Shown in pieces: positions 11,007 through 23,668 of a DNA stretch of 64,000 bases. The stretch spans positions 36,720,001 through 36,784,000 of the forward strand of contig CM074861.1 of NCBI GenBank assembly GCA_037501455.1, written 5' to 3'. The notes beneath the pieces were generated by a model. The model saw only the letters and a program-made list of their open reading frames with translations. It was not told where the DNA came from and searched no databases. Source of the stretch: Lantana camara (lineage: Eukaryota > Streptophyta > Magnoliopsida > Lamiales > Verbenaceae). Within the stretch, counting starts at the first letter, position 1, and every line of letters starts with the position of its first letter. A program made the position numbers and the translations under genes.

Positions 11007-13889
11007 TGTGACGCCCTATCGTGGGCCCCATATCCCCCCGCTAAGACCAAGCTCATATATGAATATAGTCCGCACACAAACCCAATCCTAGTGAACGGGG
11101 ACACGACACGGACCCTGGCTAGACGGGCTAACCCTGTACCAAACAATATATGCAACCAAGCGACAGAAACAAGAGTATGAACCATAAACATAAACCAGTA
11201 GTCCATAACAACAGGATCGCTCATCAAGAGCTTACATAATTTAAAAGTGATAGTATTTGGCCCTCACGGCCTTACAAAATATATACATAACAAAAAGTAA
11301 TATGAGTGTGTGGTACAACAACCGTGTGACACGAGCTAGACATAAAATTACAATAAGTAAAGCAATTTCCCGCCTAGCTACACCTGCAAGAGACCTGAGG
11401 GACAAAGAAGGGAGGGGTCAGTCTCTACAAGACTGAGTGAAAGGCATATATATGATATAGAAAGTGATAAAGTTCATGCAAGCCATAATTCCATACAAGG
11501 TTTTTAAGAAGGTAAGTAAAACACAGGTTATCATTGTATGGAATTACAACTATCAAATTAAATTCAGGACAAGTGATCAGTGGCTCGGCGAGTGAGCAAT
11601 CTCCAACCTTACTCCTTTAGTGTACCGGGTAGTTGTTAAGTGATCATGCAATATTTTAAGTTTCACTTTGTTACAGAATCAGTTTCAAGTGCACAAGTAC
11701 ACTTTTTCCTCCGGTTTGGTGGTTCGGGTAGCTAAACCTCACCACCTAGGACAGGATGATCAATGGGTACATGAATCCCATTGATCGGGAGCCCCTTCGA
11801 TTCACCAAACCTCCAGGTGAATGTCCGGGTAGTCCGAGTTTAGTTAGGACTTATGCAAGAGATAGCCGTCAGCCCATGCTTCCCCAGTTCTCTCAATACA
11901 TAAGCCCCTGCGCCCCAGGAAGTCTCGCCAAAACAGGACAAGATCAAGATTGGTTTCATTTTCCAAAAATCATTTGTTCATTTGAAATCAAGAAATAAGT
12001 ATAATATAAGTTTTGGCCAAATCAACATATAAGAGGGTTGTAGGGTTTATATTATATCCTAACAATTCCTCACCTGTACCGGACAAAAAGGGAAGAACGG
12101 GAACTCCTCAACCCTACTGGACGTGCTCAACGTCCTCCTGAGAGCTCTCTGGACAAGGAAATTGGACACGAGTGAAACTCGACTCAATATGAACCAGATA
12201 TGACGCATGGCAAGTGAATTAATTACATAAGACATGAATATGAAATCATATGATATTAATGACATGTTCAAGTGCACCATTTAATGCATAATATAATATT
12301 TAAATGCCTAACAAAGCGCACATGAAATTTGTGAAACTAATTCACGTCATTCAAGCGATACAAATGCATATAAGAACAATTATAAGCATATAATCAATAA
12401 ATAATGAGTTATAAATAATTTTGGAGATGGAAACATACGAGAAAAAGGAAATGAAAACACAAAAAGAGCTCCCGAGTGAAATTGGGCGAAAGTTGACAGA
12501 TTTCCAAAACGGACAAGCTGTAGTAAAACTGGGATATCTTGAGTTTGAGGAAAGGTAATTGAGTTTTGTTTCTTGGGAATGAAACTAGACACATAGACCT
12601 TTAAAATGATATATGGAACGAAATTTGTTTCAAAGCGAGGAGAAAATGGCGTAAGTTTAATGTTGGGTGAAAGCAAATTTCCAACGAAGTGGCGACACCA
12701 AAAAGAATTCATTGTATCGCACAAATGATAAAAGATATTGATATGATTCCAATTGGAGGTTGTTCTAGACTTCAAGAGATTTCCAACGGTTCAAAAATCA
12801 GCTCAATCGGAGTTCGGATGAGGGAGTAACTGGCCGAGTAAAAACAAGGTATAAATTTACCCGACCGGGGAGAGCAACCCTTCTGTAGCAAACTACCCGC
12901 CTGGGTACTTTTGTGGGCAAAAACTACCCGCCCGGGTAGTCCTCCAGAACAGGAAAAACGCAGAAAAACAGGGGAACCTCGCGGGAGAAGAAAACCAAAC
13001 AACTAAATCACCCCAAATCTCAACCACAAGCACCCAAAACACCAAACAACATGTACACAATCATAATATCTCATTTAGGCCACTTATAATCCAAAGAAAT
13101 ATGCTTAGATTCACAAATAATACTCATCCAACAAACCCTTAATTATACCATAGTTATGAATGCATCAAAGTTCAAGTAAAACATGTCATATAAGCATGAG
13201 ATTAGCTCAAATTCATCACATAAACTTCAAAACATGCCAAGAAATCCAAAGAAAGTGAAAGCCCTAGTCTAAACTCACATTCATCTAGTATACAAGTTTT
13301 GCTATACCTTGAAAATGGAAAGAAAAGAAGGGGAAAGGGAGAAGAGATGGTCTTGGAGTGAATTCCCTGAAAAAAAATGGAAGAAAGCTTGAATTTATTG
13401 TTGTCTTGTGAATTGAAATGAAAGAGATGAAGAAGAGAATGAAGAAATGTCTTGCCCTTGTCTTGCTTCTTGAAAGATGAAGAAGAAATGAAGAAAATGT
13501 ATGTATAGGTATGTGTATATAGATATATCGATCAAGTAGGGAGAAAAAGGATGAAATTGCACTTTGGTCCTTATATAATTTAAAAGAATGTAATTAAGTA
13601 TGAAATGTTATGCATATGACAAATCAATTCTCATCAAATTATCAATCAAGTATCAAACAACTCCAAGAGGGCAATTAAAGACAATTAAGTAAAAATTCTT
13701 ACAAATACACGAATAATTAAACACTTAGGCATGCTCGAAAAATTAAACAACATAAACCACGAAAAGAAATCGCGAAAGAAAGGTTTAACTCACACAATTA
13801 AATCAATAAAAGGAATTAAATAAGCCTAATCCTCAAAACTCTCACGCGTGGCGCGTGTACCTGTACAGTCGAGAAGTCGGGGTGTCACA
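11007..13889 (-). repeat. Element A 5' LTR
   Basis: Right-hand copy, starting TGTGACGCCC and ending GTGTCACA, 2,883 bp against 2,896 bp for the partner. It should hold the element promoter on the minus strand; the AT-rich TTATATAA near 13,571 is a weak TATA candidate only. Confidence 0.92.
12827..12940. repeat. Palindrome cluster in the LTR of element A (right copy)
   Basis: Same order as the left LTR: TAACTGGCCGAGTA (12827, decayed), TACCCGACCGGGGA (near 12857), ACTACCCGCCTGGGTACT (12892) and ACTACCCGCCCGGGTAGT (12923, arms ACTACCCG and CGGGTAGT). Confidence 0.8.
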
Positions 13890-14747
13890 AACATCTGTTG
13901 ACAGGGCATCAATCATTTTATGCAGTGGCTTGTGCTTATCACAAGCATGTCTTTATATCTACTAAATGTAATCCATAAACAAAAAATTTGAGTGATTTTC
14001 ACAAGATTGCCATAATATCTGCTGGAATTATATCTATTGCACTTAAACATACAACGAGCAACTGCTATTTCATATATCAATGAAGTAAAAGTGCTTGATT
14101 GCCCAGTGATGGAGTAGATAATAAAACTGGAATAGAGGTAGCTAGCATTAATACAACACAAGTTATCTTACAACATTCAAACGAGTTCACTTCATTACAT
14201 GAATAAGAAAATAAATATCCAGCATGAGCAACAACATTGTGCATGTCAGGCCATAACAACAACAAAAAATGTCACTGAACCTGCAGAGTTCATACTGTCA
14301 TTCCTCAATGGTATTCCAAGAACAGCGTTATTCGTCGAGGATACTTCTTCTATTTGGTAATGACTATTGCTTGCGTGCGTACCCTTCGACCGAGTTCTCA
14401 ATTCAGTAGCAGTGTTATTCAAGAATGTATTCAAACATGGAATAATTGTGTGATGAATTTTTACAATATTTTTCAGATAGCAACTCGTCCACCGAAATAA
14501 AGCTACAAGTTCACCGCCTCAACAGACACCTGTAGTAAAATCTTCCAGGGTTTTGCACAAGGTTACCGACTTGCAAAAATTGCTTGGGGCCATTTCCACA
14601 CACGTAAGGGACCAAAAAACGTTGCATCTATACATCATTAAAAGAGTTTACTAGTAACAGGGGATCTTGTAGTTGTAAATTTTTAACAAAATATTGTACA
14701 TCAATTATAGAGGTGTATATATATATATCAATTTTCCTATAATTACC
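13890..14747. other. Unassigned old sequence between element A and the LINE
   Basis: No recognised gene. The minus strand has an exon-like frame at 14434-14246 (contains SKGTHASNSHYQIEEVSS), not matched to any family. It may be the displaced end of a host locus whose other side lies beyond the LINE near 31.45 kb, but this is inference only. Confidence 0.3.
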
Positions 14748-15168
14748 TTTTTTTTTTTGTTGTTGAAACGAGAGCCATAAGACAAGATTAAGCAGAATCT
14801 AGATCTTCTGCAATATAAGAAATGACAATATCGGGGAGATCAAAGTTCCCTTCACTAAAACTACATGCTAAACGCGCCAAATAATGAGCAGCCTTATTTC
14901 TTTCATGTCGCACAAAAGCAAAATGAGCTTCTGGGATTAGTGAGGCCACATCTAAATATTATTCACTAAAGCACCAAAATCCGAAAAATCATCCTCAGCC
15001 GTTTGGAGCTTATGAATTAAATTGAGACAATCACTTTCGATGATAACTCGATTATAGCTCTATCTTTGGGCAAACAATGCCGCCTCCTTCAAAGCTAAAA
15101 TTTCAGCCAACTCTGCATACGTAGAGCCCTTACGCCAGCTACACTTCTAGTACACTACATTGCCCAGC
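14748..15168 (-). pseudogene. LINE fragment 3: RNase H end and poly(A) tail
   Basis: On the minus strand the sequence encodes a plant-LINE RNase H tail (GSTYAELAEILALKEAALFA and VIIESDCLNLIHKLQTAEDD), with stops. The plus-strand T-run at 14748-14758 is the element's poly(A) tail. Solo LTR B is inserted directly upstream (in the LINE direction), and the protein continues on its far side. Confidence 0.8.
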
Positions 15169-15173
15169 CAGTC

Positions 15174-18100
15174 TGTAACATCCCGCTCGTCCGGCCTTTC
15201 CAAGTACGCCTTCACGGGTGAGCTATGTGCGCTTTTAATTATTTAATTATGTGAATTAAGTGTTTATTATACTTCTATGTGATATATTTGAATTACTTGA
15301 AACTTATTTGACCTTATGTGATTTATTTGCACGTATTTACTCTCTTTGTTTTGTTCTTGCCCTGTTTGTGTCCGTTTGCGTTTTCGGTTTTTGTGATTAC
15401 GTGCTATGCGTGACTTATATGTGTTATGGATGTGTCTTTATGTTCATCACTTGTTTTTAAGTTCATTTGATACGGTTTTGAAACCGTTTTATGTTTTAGG
15501 GACATAAGGGCCTAACGAGCTTTAGCGCACCTTGTGTTCCGGAAGGCGTAACTTGAGCTCGGGAATTCGGATTTGAATTCCGGAAGATACGTTGGACTCG
15601 TAACGAAGAAACTAAGATGAAGAATCAAGATTTATATTTTTCTAAGCCCATTTGATTCCCCGTTTTTCAACCGAAATGAGCCCTTTTAGCCTAAGAACTA
15701 CCTTTTGACCTAACTAAGCTTGGTGGACCCTACTTGAACTTAACCAAACCCTTAACCATGACCTATAGCTTGAGTTAACACCCCATTCCAGCCCCTTAAC
15801 CCAAGGAAACCGAGCCATTCCCTCTCTTCCACAAGAAACGATCAGCTCCAAGGAAAGGAGAGAAAGAAGAAAACCCCCTTTAGCCATTTTGATGATTTTG
15901 AGCTCAAATCTCCACCAAAGCTTCTCAAATTCGAAAGGTAAGTTTATGATTGTAATCTAAACTCTCTCCTTCTCTTTTATGTTCTCTTGAGTTTATTTCC
16001 ATGGTGGGTTGATGAGATTTGGCAAGCATGTGAATAGTAGAAGTGTTAGGATATTGATGATTCTTGCTTCCCTTCTTGTTTCCTTGATTCTTGGTGATGA
16101 TATATTGCTTCTATGACATGATTCCTAGAATTTATTGCTTCTCCTTTCATGGTAGTTGAGATAGGATTGATTGGACATTAATGAATGCTTGAGAATTGGA
16201 TGATAACTTGATGCATTTCTTCCCCCTTTCCTTGCTTTGTTTCTTGCATATTTGGTGGCTGAACTTGTTGCTTCTTCTATGGCATGAATCTATGATTAAT
16301 TGATGTTATATTGATGTATGTTAAGTGTGCTTTCATTGGCTTAAGAGACTCCTTCAAGCAAGAACCGAAATGCCCTGTTTTTTTTCCCCTCAAATTCGGA
16401 CTTTCTAAGTTAAAAAATTTCCAGGTCGAACGCATGACACGGCCGTGTCATGTTATAACTGGAAATGGACACGGCTGTGTCAAGCTCTCGACTTTGGGTC
16501 CTGGTTTTATTTAAACCGGACACAGCCGTGTCCGATTCCTATACATTTTGGACGAGGCCGTGTCCACTTAGTAGGTGATGGTCGGGAGGAGTTTCTTTCG
16601 TCGTTTCGTTGCTTCTTGTTGATCTTTCTTGCCTCGTTTATGATGTGTATGCATGATTAACTTGTTGTATGATGTGTTAAGCTTGATCTCGTGAATTTAT
16701 GGTTTATTCTTTGCCCTTGGTTATGAGATAGGACCTTATATGCCTCGAATGCTCCTTTATGACCTAATGTGGATTCATTTCATATTCTTTGCATCATAAA
16801 CATACATACGCATCCACCGAGCATCTAATGTGGTTCATATGGAGTCTAAGTTTGTCTTTTGTCTTTGCTTTGCCTTTAGGTTCGTTCCTTGGTTGGCGAG
16901 GTTGTCTTTTAGACGTCCGTTTGCTTCCTTTGTTCCCGTTGCTTCTCGGAGGTGAGGTTTCTTTCTTTTTAGCTATTATGACCTACAACCCTACTTGTAA
17001 TTTAAGCCCGCATGTGAATTATATCTATATATAAATATATAGATAAGTGTTTAATATGTATTTTGCGGGAATTAGCCCATTTGCTATGAAATCCATTGAA
17101 AATGCTTTTATGTATAAGTAAGCTATTTTCGTTCTTTTGTTTTGAAAAGGGTTGGCGTGTGTTCGTGTTAAGTTTTGGCAAGATAAGCTTTTCGTGACAA
17201 GTATATGCTTCGTAAGATATGTGTGTGAGTTCTGTGATCAGTTTGGGCCCCGGAGAAGTGGTATGTGATCTCGGGTCGGCCATGGGGTCGCCGGGCTCTC
17301 TCATCAACACGACTCCATTCACGGGAGACTTAGTTCTCCTATGCCGACGGAGCACTTTAAGATTGGCCGTCGAAGGAACCGGGTGGGATCCTCCGGTTCA
17401 TCAGTTTCGTTCTGTAGAGGGTTGAGAGGGGCACCTCTCTTCCCCAATGGTGTAAAGGTGGGATTGTTTATGAGTTTTGCTTTGGTTTGAGTAAGTGTGT
17501 GAGAACTCGTTCTCGCCGTGTTGTTACGTTTATGTTTTACTTTTGTATCCGATACGGTTTGTGAAACGGGGTGGACTTATAACTTCTAAAACTTGGTTGA
17601 CTTTGGCCTTCGGCCCTAAACCTTTCTTCATATATATATATATATAGTATCACGGGTTAAACTCTTTTGGAATGCAAAAACCACACCCGGTTCATGAACA
17701 CTTTCGATTTGAATATGCTATGCTCTTACTTATATGTATGTGTGCATGTGTAGCCCCCTTACCAGTCTCTAGGACTGACCCTCGTTGCTTCTTTTCTTTT
17801 CCCCCTTTGTTTTGAGCTTTGCAGGTGCTCAGTTGAGAGTTTGGCTAGGCGGTGGTCGTCTTTCGAGTCTTGGGAGTTGTTCGAGTCGTTGTAGAGTCCT
17901 TGCATTTGCATATTTACTTTTCCGCTTTGGTACTATATATATTTGGTGCTATGTATAAATACTTATGAGCTATGTTGTTGTAATTTGAAGCTTTGAATAT
18001 TCCTTTTTGCCCAGGGTGGGCAAAGCATGTTGCACTATGTATATCTTGTTTTAAGCTTATATGTCTGTAATTGGTTATATTATGTGATCCTGTAGCTTCC

Positions 18101-18276
18101 GCACTTTCGATTCATTTTGTTGTGCACTCTGTTCAGGGTCTAGACCGCCTAGCCTAGAGTTGTTTTTGCTTGTCACCCGTTCGCCATGGTTCAATGCGGG
18201 AGCGGAGTTCCCATTTCGTTAACCGTGTTGGGCTATGGTGCGGGGGATGTGGCGCCCTCCGCTCCTGGGTGTTACA
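15174..18276 (+). mobile_element. Element B: solo LTR of a Tekay-like retrotransposon
   Basis: Starts TGTAACATCCCG and ends GGTGTTACA, with perfect 5-bp target duplications CAGTC at 15169-15173 and 18277-18281. It is 3,103 bp long with no retrotransposon genes inside. It has landmarks of the long LTRs of A and C in the opposite direction (the ACCAGTCTCTAGGACTGA block near 17,762 and a palindrome cluster near 16.5 kb). It interrupts the LINE RNase H coding region. A solo LTR arises by recombination between the two LTRs of a full element. Confidence 0.92.
16434..16565. repeat. Palindrome cluster in solo LTR B
   Basis: Four palindromes: ATGACACGGCCGTGTCAT (16434-16451, perfect), GACACGGCTGTGTC (16468), GGACACAGCCGTGTCC (16518) and GGACGAGGCCGTGTCC (16550). 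The arms differ from those of A and C, but count and position in the LTR are alike. Confidence 0.85.
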
Positions 18277-18281
18277 CAGTC

Positions 18282-19842
18282 CCTCACAATAAAGATCCAC
18301 CTAATACCCCCAACATCCTTAAAAACCGCACTGTCCACATTTAATTTCAGCTCCCCTTCAATGGGTTGCTGCCATTTAGAGTTGAAAGATTGATGTTCCA
18401 GTGGCGCAACATCTTCCATATGCCGTTGATATGCATTAAAATATGCATTCGCAGTGACAATCAGATCAGTCGGTTCCACGCTCTTGCCTTCCGCCCATTT
18501 TGTATTCCGACCTCTCCAAATTTACTAAGCTTAACCGCAAATCCATCCGCCTCCTCTATTGACAAACCGCCCATCACATGCCAACACCACGCCTCGCCGC
18601 AGCTCTACCAATCGGAAATCACCCTCTATGGAAAATTAGAAAGTGCCCAGCATTATCTCGTGAACGGGCAGGAAATAAACGCATGGTAATCATCTTCATC
18701 CTCTCTCACGCACCAAGGGCAGCCCGTCGATCCGAAACTCCATCGCCGACATAAATTACATTCTATTGGTAACCATTATTACAAAGTCGCCATAAAAACA
18801 CTTTTATTTTGTGAGTGACCCATCGACGCCAAATTAACTCCCACTTTCTTACATTAGATGGTTGAGCTAAATAAATTCGTCCCACGAAATGCGACCTCAC
18901 CACTGCATAGGTTCTCTTCAGCGTGAACCTCCCCGACTTAGTATAATGCCATACTCTCCTGTCAACATTGGATATCGAGCCCACCGAAATTGCGAGAATC
19001 TCATCTGCATCATAAGCTATAAAAGTGTTTCTCACCAACTCTTCATCCCAATCTCTTTCCCGTCGAATAAGCTGACTTACGTAAGTTATTTGATCTGAGT
19101 TGCCCAGCCGTACTAAAGGTTTGAACATATTTGGTCTCTGTAACCATCTATCCTCTTAAATATTAATACATGCACCGCTTCCCACACACCAACGAGCCCC
19201 TGCCTCCAATAAAGGCCTCGTATACAAAATACGTCTCCACGTTAACGATGGACGAGATCCGAGACAAGCCCCAAAGAAATCACCATCGATAAGGTACTTA
19301 GCCCAGAGTAGCCAAGACAACAAACTATGTGGATCTGTGACTAACCTCCACACCAGCTTTGCCAAGAGAGCATATTAGATGCTTTTAAATCCCAAAAAAC
19401 CATGCCGCCCTCATGCTTGGTTAGACACAATTTATTCCAGTTAATCCAATGAATCTTTGATCCTGAATTCCCACTCCACCAAAAGGAAGCCAACATTGAA
19501 GAAATTTCACCCAACACAGTGTCCGGAAGCCTAAAGATGGGATGGTCTGCAACACTATTTTAATAAGAATTTCTCTCCCGGCCTGGGAAAGTTGCTTATC
19601 CTCCCACCCTTGAATCCTTTTCCAAATCCTATCCCGAAAGCTAGAAAACACCACCTTTTTTGATACTCCTACCATCACCTAGAGCCCAAGATACTTATCA
19701 TGTTTCTCGGTTATCACTATTCCTAATCTCGAAGCCAACTCAGTCTTCACCTCCTTATTTACATTGGGACTGAACACAACCTTTGATTTCTACGAATTAA
19801 CCACCTGCCCTGAAATCTCTTCATACTCCTCCAACACACTTT
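18282..19842 (-). pseudogene. LINE fragment 2: RT C-terminal part, zinc-binding region, start of RNase H
   Basis: Read on the minus strand from 19842 downward: post-RT region (SSFRDRIWKRIQGWEDKQLS, AGREILIKIVLQTIPS), the zf-RVT-like part (WELIWRRWVTHKIKVFLWRL near 18,780-18,850) and the start of RNase H (GELKLNVDSAVFKDVGGIRW near 18,290-18,345). Many frameshifts and stops. It sits between the insertions B and C and is continuous in protein order with fragments 1 and 3. Confidence 0.82.
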
Positions 19843-19847
19843 TAATT

Positions 19848-21669
19848 TGTAGCACCCCAACCGGAAAGGCGCCACATCCCCCCGCACTATGAGCCTGATC
19901 CACACATGAAATGGAAAGTCCAGGCATGAACCCAGCTCACAGCGAACGGGGACTCACTCACTCCTAAGGCTAGGTAGGAACTAAACCTTCGCAACTAAAT
20001 TATAAAGAACAAAGATAAATGACAAATACGGAAGCATAACATACAATTCAGTATCAATTCAAGCCACATAATGGATTCAACTAGTATAAAGACTTATTCC
20101 CAAAAATTCAATCATAAACATAATTGCAGATCATAATCATAGTCATAACATTTGTCCATTTTTGGAAATTCAATCAAATTACAAAATGCATATGTAGTGA
20201 CCCAAACTTAACCAATAGACTTGACAAATTCGACTCCCCGCCTAGCACTCCAAACCTGCAAAGAAACTGAAAACAAACCGGGTTCAGTCTTTAAGAGACT
20301 GGTGGGTATAAAACAGGGCATAAGTATATCATAAGACAGTATTTAAACATTCACATGCAAGTTATAATCCCAAATAAGGTTTTAGAACATTTCCCAAATG
20401 GGTGAAATAAAGAAATCATCAAAAGGGATTATAACAACCAATTTTCATTAGGTCGTTTGTGGCCCGGCGAGTGGGCGTGCATTATCTCCAACCAACACCT
20501 TGTGTAGTTCATTAAACATTCATTCTTTCTTTCTTTTCATGCATTACATTCTTTCATGCACATTCATGATCATTTACATCTTTTTCCTCCGGTTGGTGGC
20601 GGGTTTGCAAGGCCCTACCACCCATTCATTGACCAAAAGGGTTTCATGACTCCCCTAGTGGCACTCAGCGTCCATTCCTCGCTAACTCCTAACAAGGTCC
20701 GGTTACGCCGTTCATTGGTTGGAACTAGTGTGAGGGGTCACCGTCGGCCCATGCCTCCCTGGATAGCCACTCACACCAAGTCCCTGGGCCCCATTCTGTG
20801 CATTCATTCATTCTTTCTTGCCAAAACATTTGGTAGGATTCATAAATAAAGGTTTTATGCTGCAAACATTTACTCTTGAAACGACTCTATATACATATAT
20901 TAATTTTTGGTCGAAATCTTTGCACATTGGAAGTATATAAGGTTGTTTAACTAAAATAGTAGAGAAATCCACCTGTACACCTCTTACCGAACAAAACCAC
21001 GAAGAAAAGGAGAGTCGAAAGTGTCCTATGAACCCCGCTTCTCCGCCCTGAAGAAAACTGTACAAAGGACAACGTAACGTGTTCATGAGACTCAAGACTC
21101 TAAATGAACAATATAAGACGCTCGGCAATGTAATGATCATGATATGAATGCATAAAAGATAATATGATGTAATGAACAGGTTCATGTGCACGATTAATGC
21201 ATTTAAATCATACAGACGAGCCATTCATTCGTTCAAGGAAGCGTTCATATTCATTCAAGTTATAAATTTTACATTTTATAACAATTCAATTCAAGAATTC
21301 AAATAACGATCATATCACGTACTATAACACGTTTACAATTAGAAAATAGACAAATAATTACATTCAATTCAAGATTGGAAATTAAAAAGGAACATGAAAT
21401 AGGTAATAATTTAATTTTATAATTCAATTAAATCAAATAATATTTAATATATAATAAACATATACATATATAAATATATAAGCACGTACATTGTCATGCA
21501 TGCATATTAACATGCACAAAATATAAAATTTTCATGCATGCAAGTGTTCAAAAACATAAACATGCATGCAAACCTTACTAACTAAACATGCATGCATTTA
21601 TATATGTACGTATAATCACGCATGCAAATATTACCAAGAAATCACCTTTATATTACATGCATTCACACA

Positions 21670-21710
<41 letters not shown>

Positions 21711-23473
21711 GTAGGTATATATGCACAATCATGCATTTACAATTCAATCTTAAACTTATCTCATGCATGCAACATAAGCACACGCACACACCGTGCATGT
21801 ATAAATGCATTACACAACACACACCACATTTCATAAAGAAAAGAAAGACAGCAACAAAACAGCAACACACAGAACTCCAAATTCAATCTCCCCGCCCGGG
21901 GAGATTTTGTACACCAAAAGTCCCCTCCCGGGGAGCTTCGTGCAGGAGTTTCTGCACAAAGGCTACCCGGCCGGGCCTTTTCACGGCAAAAATCTCCCCG
22001 CCCGGGGAGATCTAATTCAATCACGCAGCAGTAGCTCAACAAAGCTTATTCCCCTGTTTTATGGCATGAATTAACAGCAGCAGGTAGCAGCAACATAAGG
22101 CATAATATACAGCAGCAAAATGCACCAACAACTCCCACAAATAGACTGAAATTGACAGCAATTAAGCCAAGACAAACGCAGCAGCTGACAGTAGCAAAAT
22201 CAGTCCGAGAACAGCGCAAAAGAAGGCAAAAACAGAGGAACAACTGTTCCAACTTCGACCCAACATAATCAGGTAAGGTAAGGCAATAAATATGCAGCAA
22301 AACAACTCCAAAACAACATACAAATCGGCCTCAAGAAGGATCAAACGTGAGATGAAGATATAAGTGATCATTTCATGAATTTTCTTCAAAACTCCATTAA
22401 TGGCAACTCATGAATGCTTCAACTACCATGTAATACATCACCATAAATGCAAAGAAGGAGTCAAGACAATCATATTCATGCTTTGAATCAACCAAAACCA
22501 TCAAGGAATCAAAGAGATCAACATATTTCTCCATAACCTAACTATTCATCTCCTTCTCCAAAAACTCATGAAAGAAGCTCAAAATTGGGGATGAATGGAT
22601 CAAAATGACTCATAATGAGTGTATAATACAATCCTAAGCTTACCTTGTGAATTGGATGAAGTTTGGAAGAGATTTGAGCTTGAATCTCCAAGGGTGGCAA
22701 GAGCTACGGGATTTTCTGGAACAGGGGATTTTTGGCTGAATTTCTCCAAGTGATGAGGTTTGGTTCGGTTAGGGAGAGTAAGAGCAGACTAGGTGGTTGA
22801 GTTAGGGTTCCAAAGCCTCAAACCATGGTTAATTTGGTCAAGGATTGAGGAAGATATGGCTCTTTTAGTAAAAGGTGGCAGTTTTGAAGAACGTAGCACA
22901 TTTCGGTTGAATTTCGGAGGTTCAAATAACTTTGGAAAAATATAAAGCTAAGTTCATTAAACTCAAATTTTCGTTGCGAGTTCAGCGAAGTTGACAAAAC
23001 TCGAATCCGAGTTTCCTAGCTCAAGATATCAAGTACGGAATCGAGGGTGCGATAATTGCTCATATATTCATATTCACGACACGTATATCTCCGACATATT
23101 AAATTTTCACGAAATTTAAATATCAAATCGTATAAGAACGAAGCACGTTTATAACACTCCTGAGCAATGCATAAATAAATTCATAATATTCCATAAAATA
23201 TAACAAAATTAAAATTCATTTTTAATTATAAACTAAAGTGCACGAATTTTAATATACATTTAATATTAATCAAATTTAGACATAAATCAAAGTGCACAAA
23301 TTAAATTGAATTTTAATATTAATAAACTTAAGATATAAATAATTAACACTTTAACATTTAAATATAAAATTATGTATATAAATTAAAATATATAAAAACT
23401 TATAAAAAATTAATTCACGCAAATTGATAAACACATACGTCATGCTATACAACTGAAAAACTGGGGCGTTACA
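19848..23473 (-). repeat. Element C 3' LTR
   Basis: 3,626 bp. Contains the palindrome cluster at 21885-22012 and a TA microsatellite (about 21,675-21,706). No gene. Confidence 0.9.
21885..22012. repeat. Palindrome cluster in the LTR of element C (left copy)
   Basis: Two copies of a 22-bp palindrome with 10-bp arms AATCTCCCCG and (first copy) CGGGGAGATT around CC (21885-21906 and 21991-22012), plus GTCCCCTCCCGGGGAGC (21920) and GGCTACCCGGCCGGGCC (21961). A separate hairpin GTGCAG...CTGCAC (about 21,940-21,957) sits in the middle. Confidence 0.85.
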
Positions 23474-23490
23474 ACCTCTCCCCCTTAAAA
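23474..23490 (-). promoter_or_regulatory. Polypurine tract of element C
   Basis: The minus-strand purine run TTTTAAGGGGGAGAGGT lies directly before the 3' LTR. Confidence 0.8.
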
Positions 23491-23508
23491 GAATCCGTCC
23501 TCGGATTC
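23491..23508 (-). other. Hairpin beside the polypurine tract (element C)
   Basis: GAATCCG, 4-nt loop, CGGATTC: a 7-bp perfect stem at the same place as in element A, with paired base changes. Confidence 0.72.
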
Positions 23509-23530
23509 ACTACTCGCCCGAACAAACAAT

Positions 23531-23668
23531 GAGAGATTTCCCGTCTCTCACAAGCAACAACGAGAGAGCCCCGTCTCTCGAGCAATAATGAGAGAACCCC
23601 GTCTCTCAAACAACAATGAGATAACCCCGTCTCTTAAACAACAATACAAGGGAGTCTCCAATACTCCC
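23531..23668. repeat. Tandem array of five short hairpins
   Basis: Copies start at 23531, 23562, 23590 and 23618 (spacing 31, 28, 28 bp), each with GAGAGA, a loop ending in CCCCG or CCCG, and TCTCTC, joined by AACAACAATG-like linkers. A fifth, changed copy, GGGAGT...ACTCCC, is at 23650-23668. Confidence 0.8.

Larger units (their letters stand above)
3402..13889 (-). mobile_element. Element A: complete Tekay/Del-type chromovirus (Ty3/gypsy)
   Basis: Two long direct repeats (3402-6297 and 11007-13889) start TGTGACGCCC and end GTGTCACA, the TG...CA ends of LTRs. The interior on the minus strand has, in order, primer-binding site, gag, protease, RT, RNase H, integrase with C-terminal chromodomain-like region, and polypurine tract. 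Flanking 5-mers are AATAT (3397-3401) and AACAT (13890-13894), a target duplication with one mismatch. LTRs near 2.9 kb, an iMet primer site and the chromodomain place it with Tekay/Del chromoviruses, a family assignment from domain order and motifs. The LTRs differ by a few per cent by eye, so insertion is not very recent. Coding is broken at seven stops and two frameshifts, so it is non-autonomous now. Confidence 0.93.

Noticed and set aside
15260..15460. Hydrophobic 66-codon ORF in solo LTR B
   Set aside because: T-rich LTR sequence gives Phe/Leu/Cys runs; no start context, no homologue recognised.
17219..17425. 68-codon ORF in solo LTR B
   Set aside because: Lies in LTR sequence, no domain, overlapping ORF on the other strand; not supported as a gene.
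21566..22015. ORFs of up to 149 codons in the LTRs of element C
   Set aside because: They run through AT microsatellite and palindrome sequence, differ between the two LTR copies and have no family motif.
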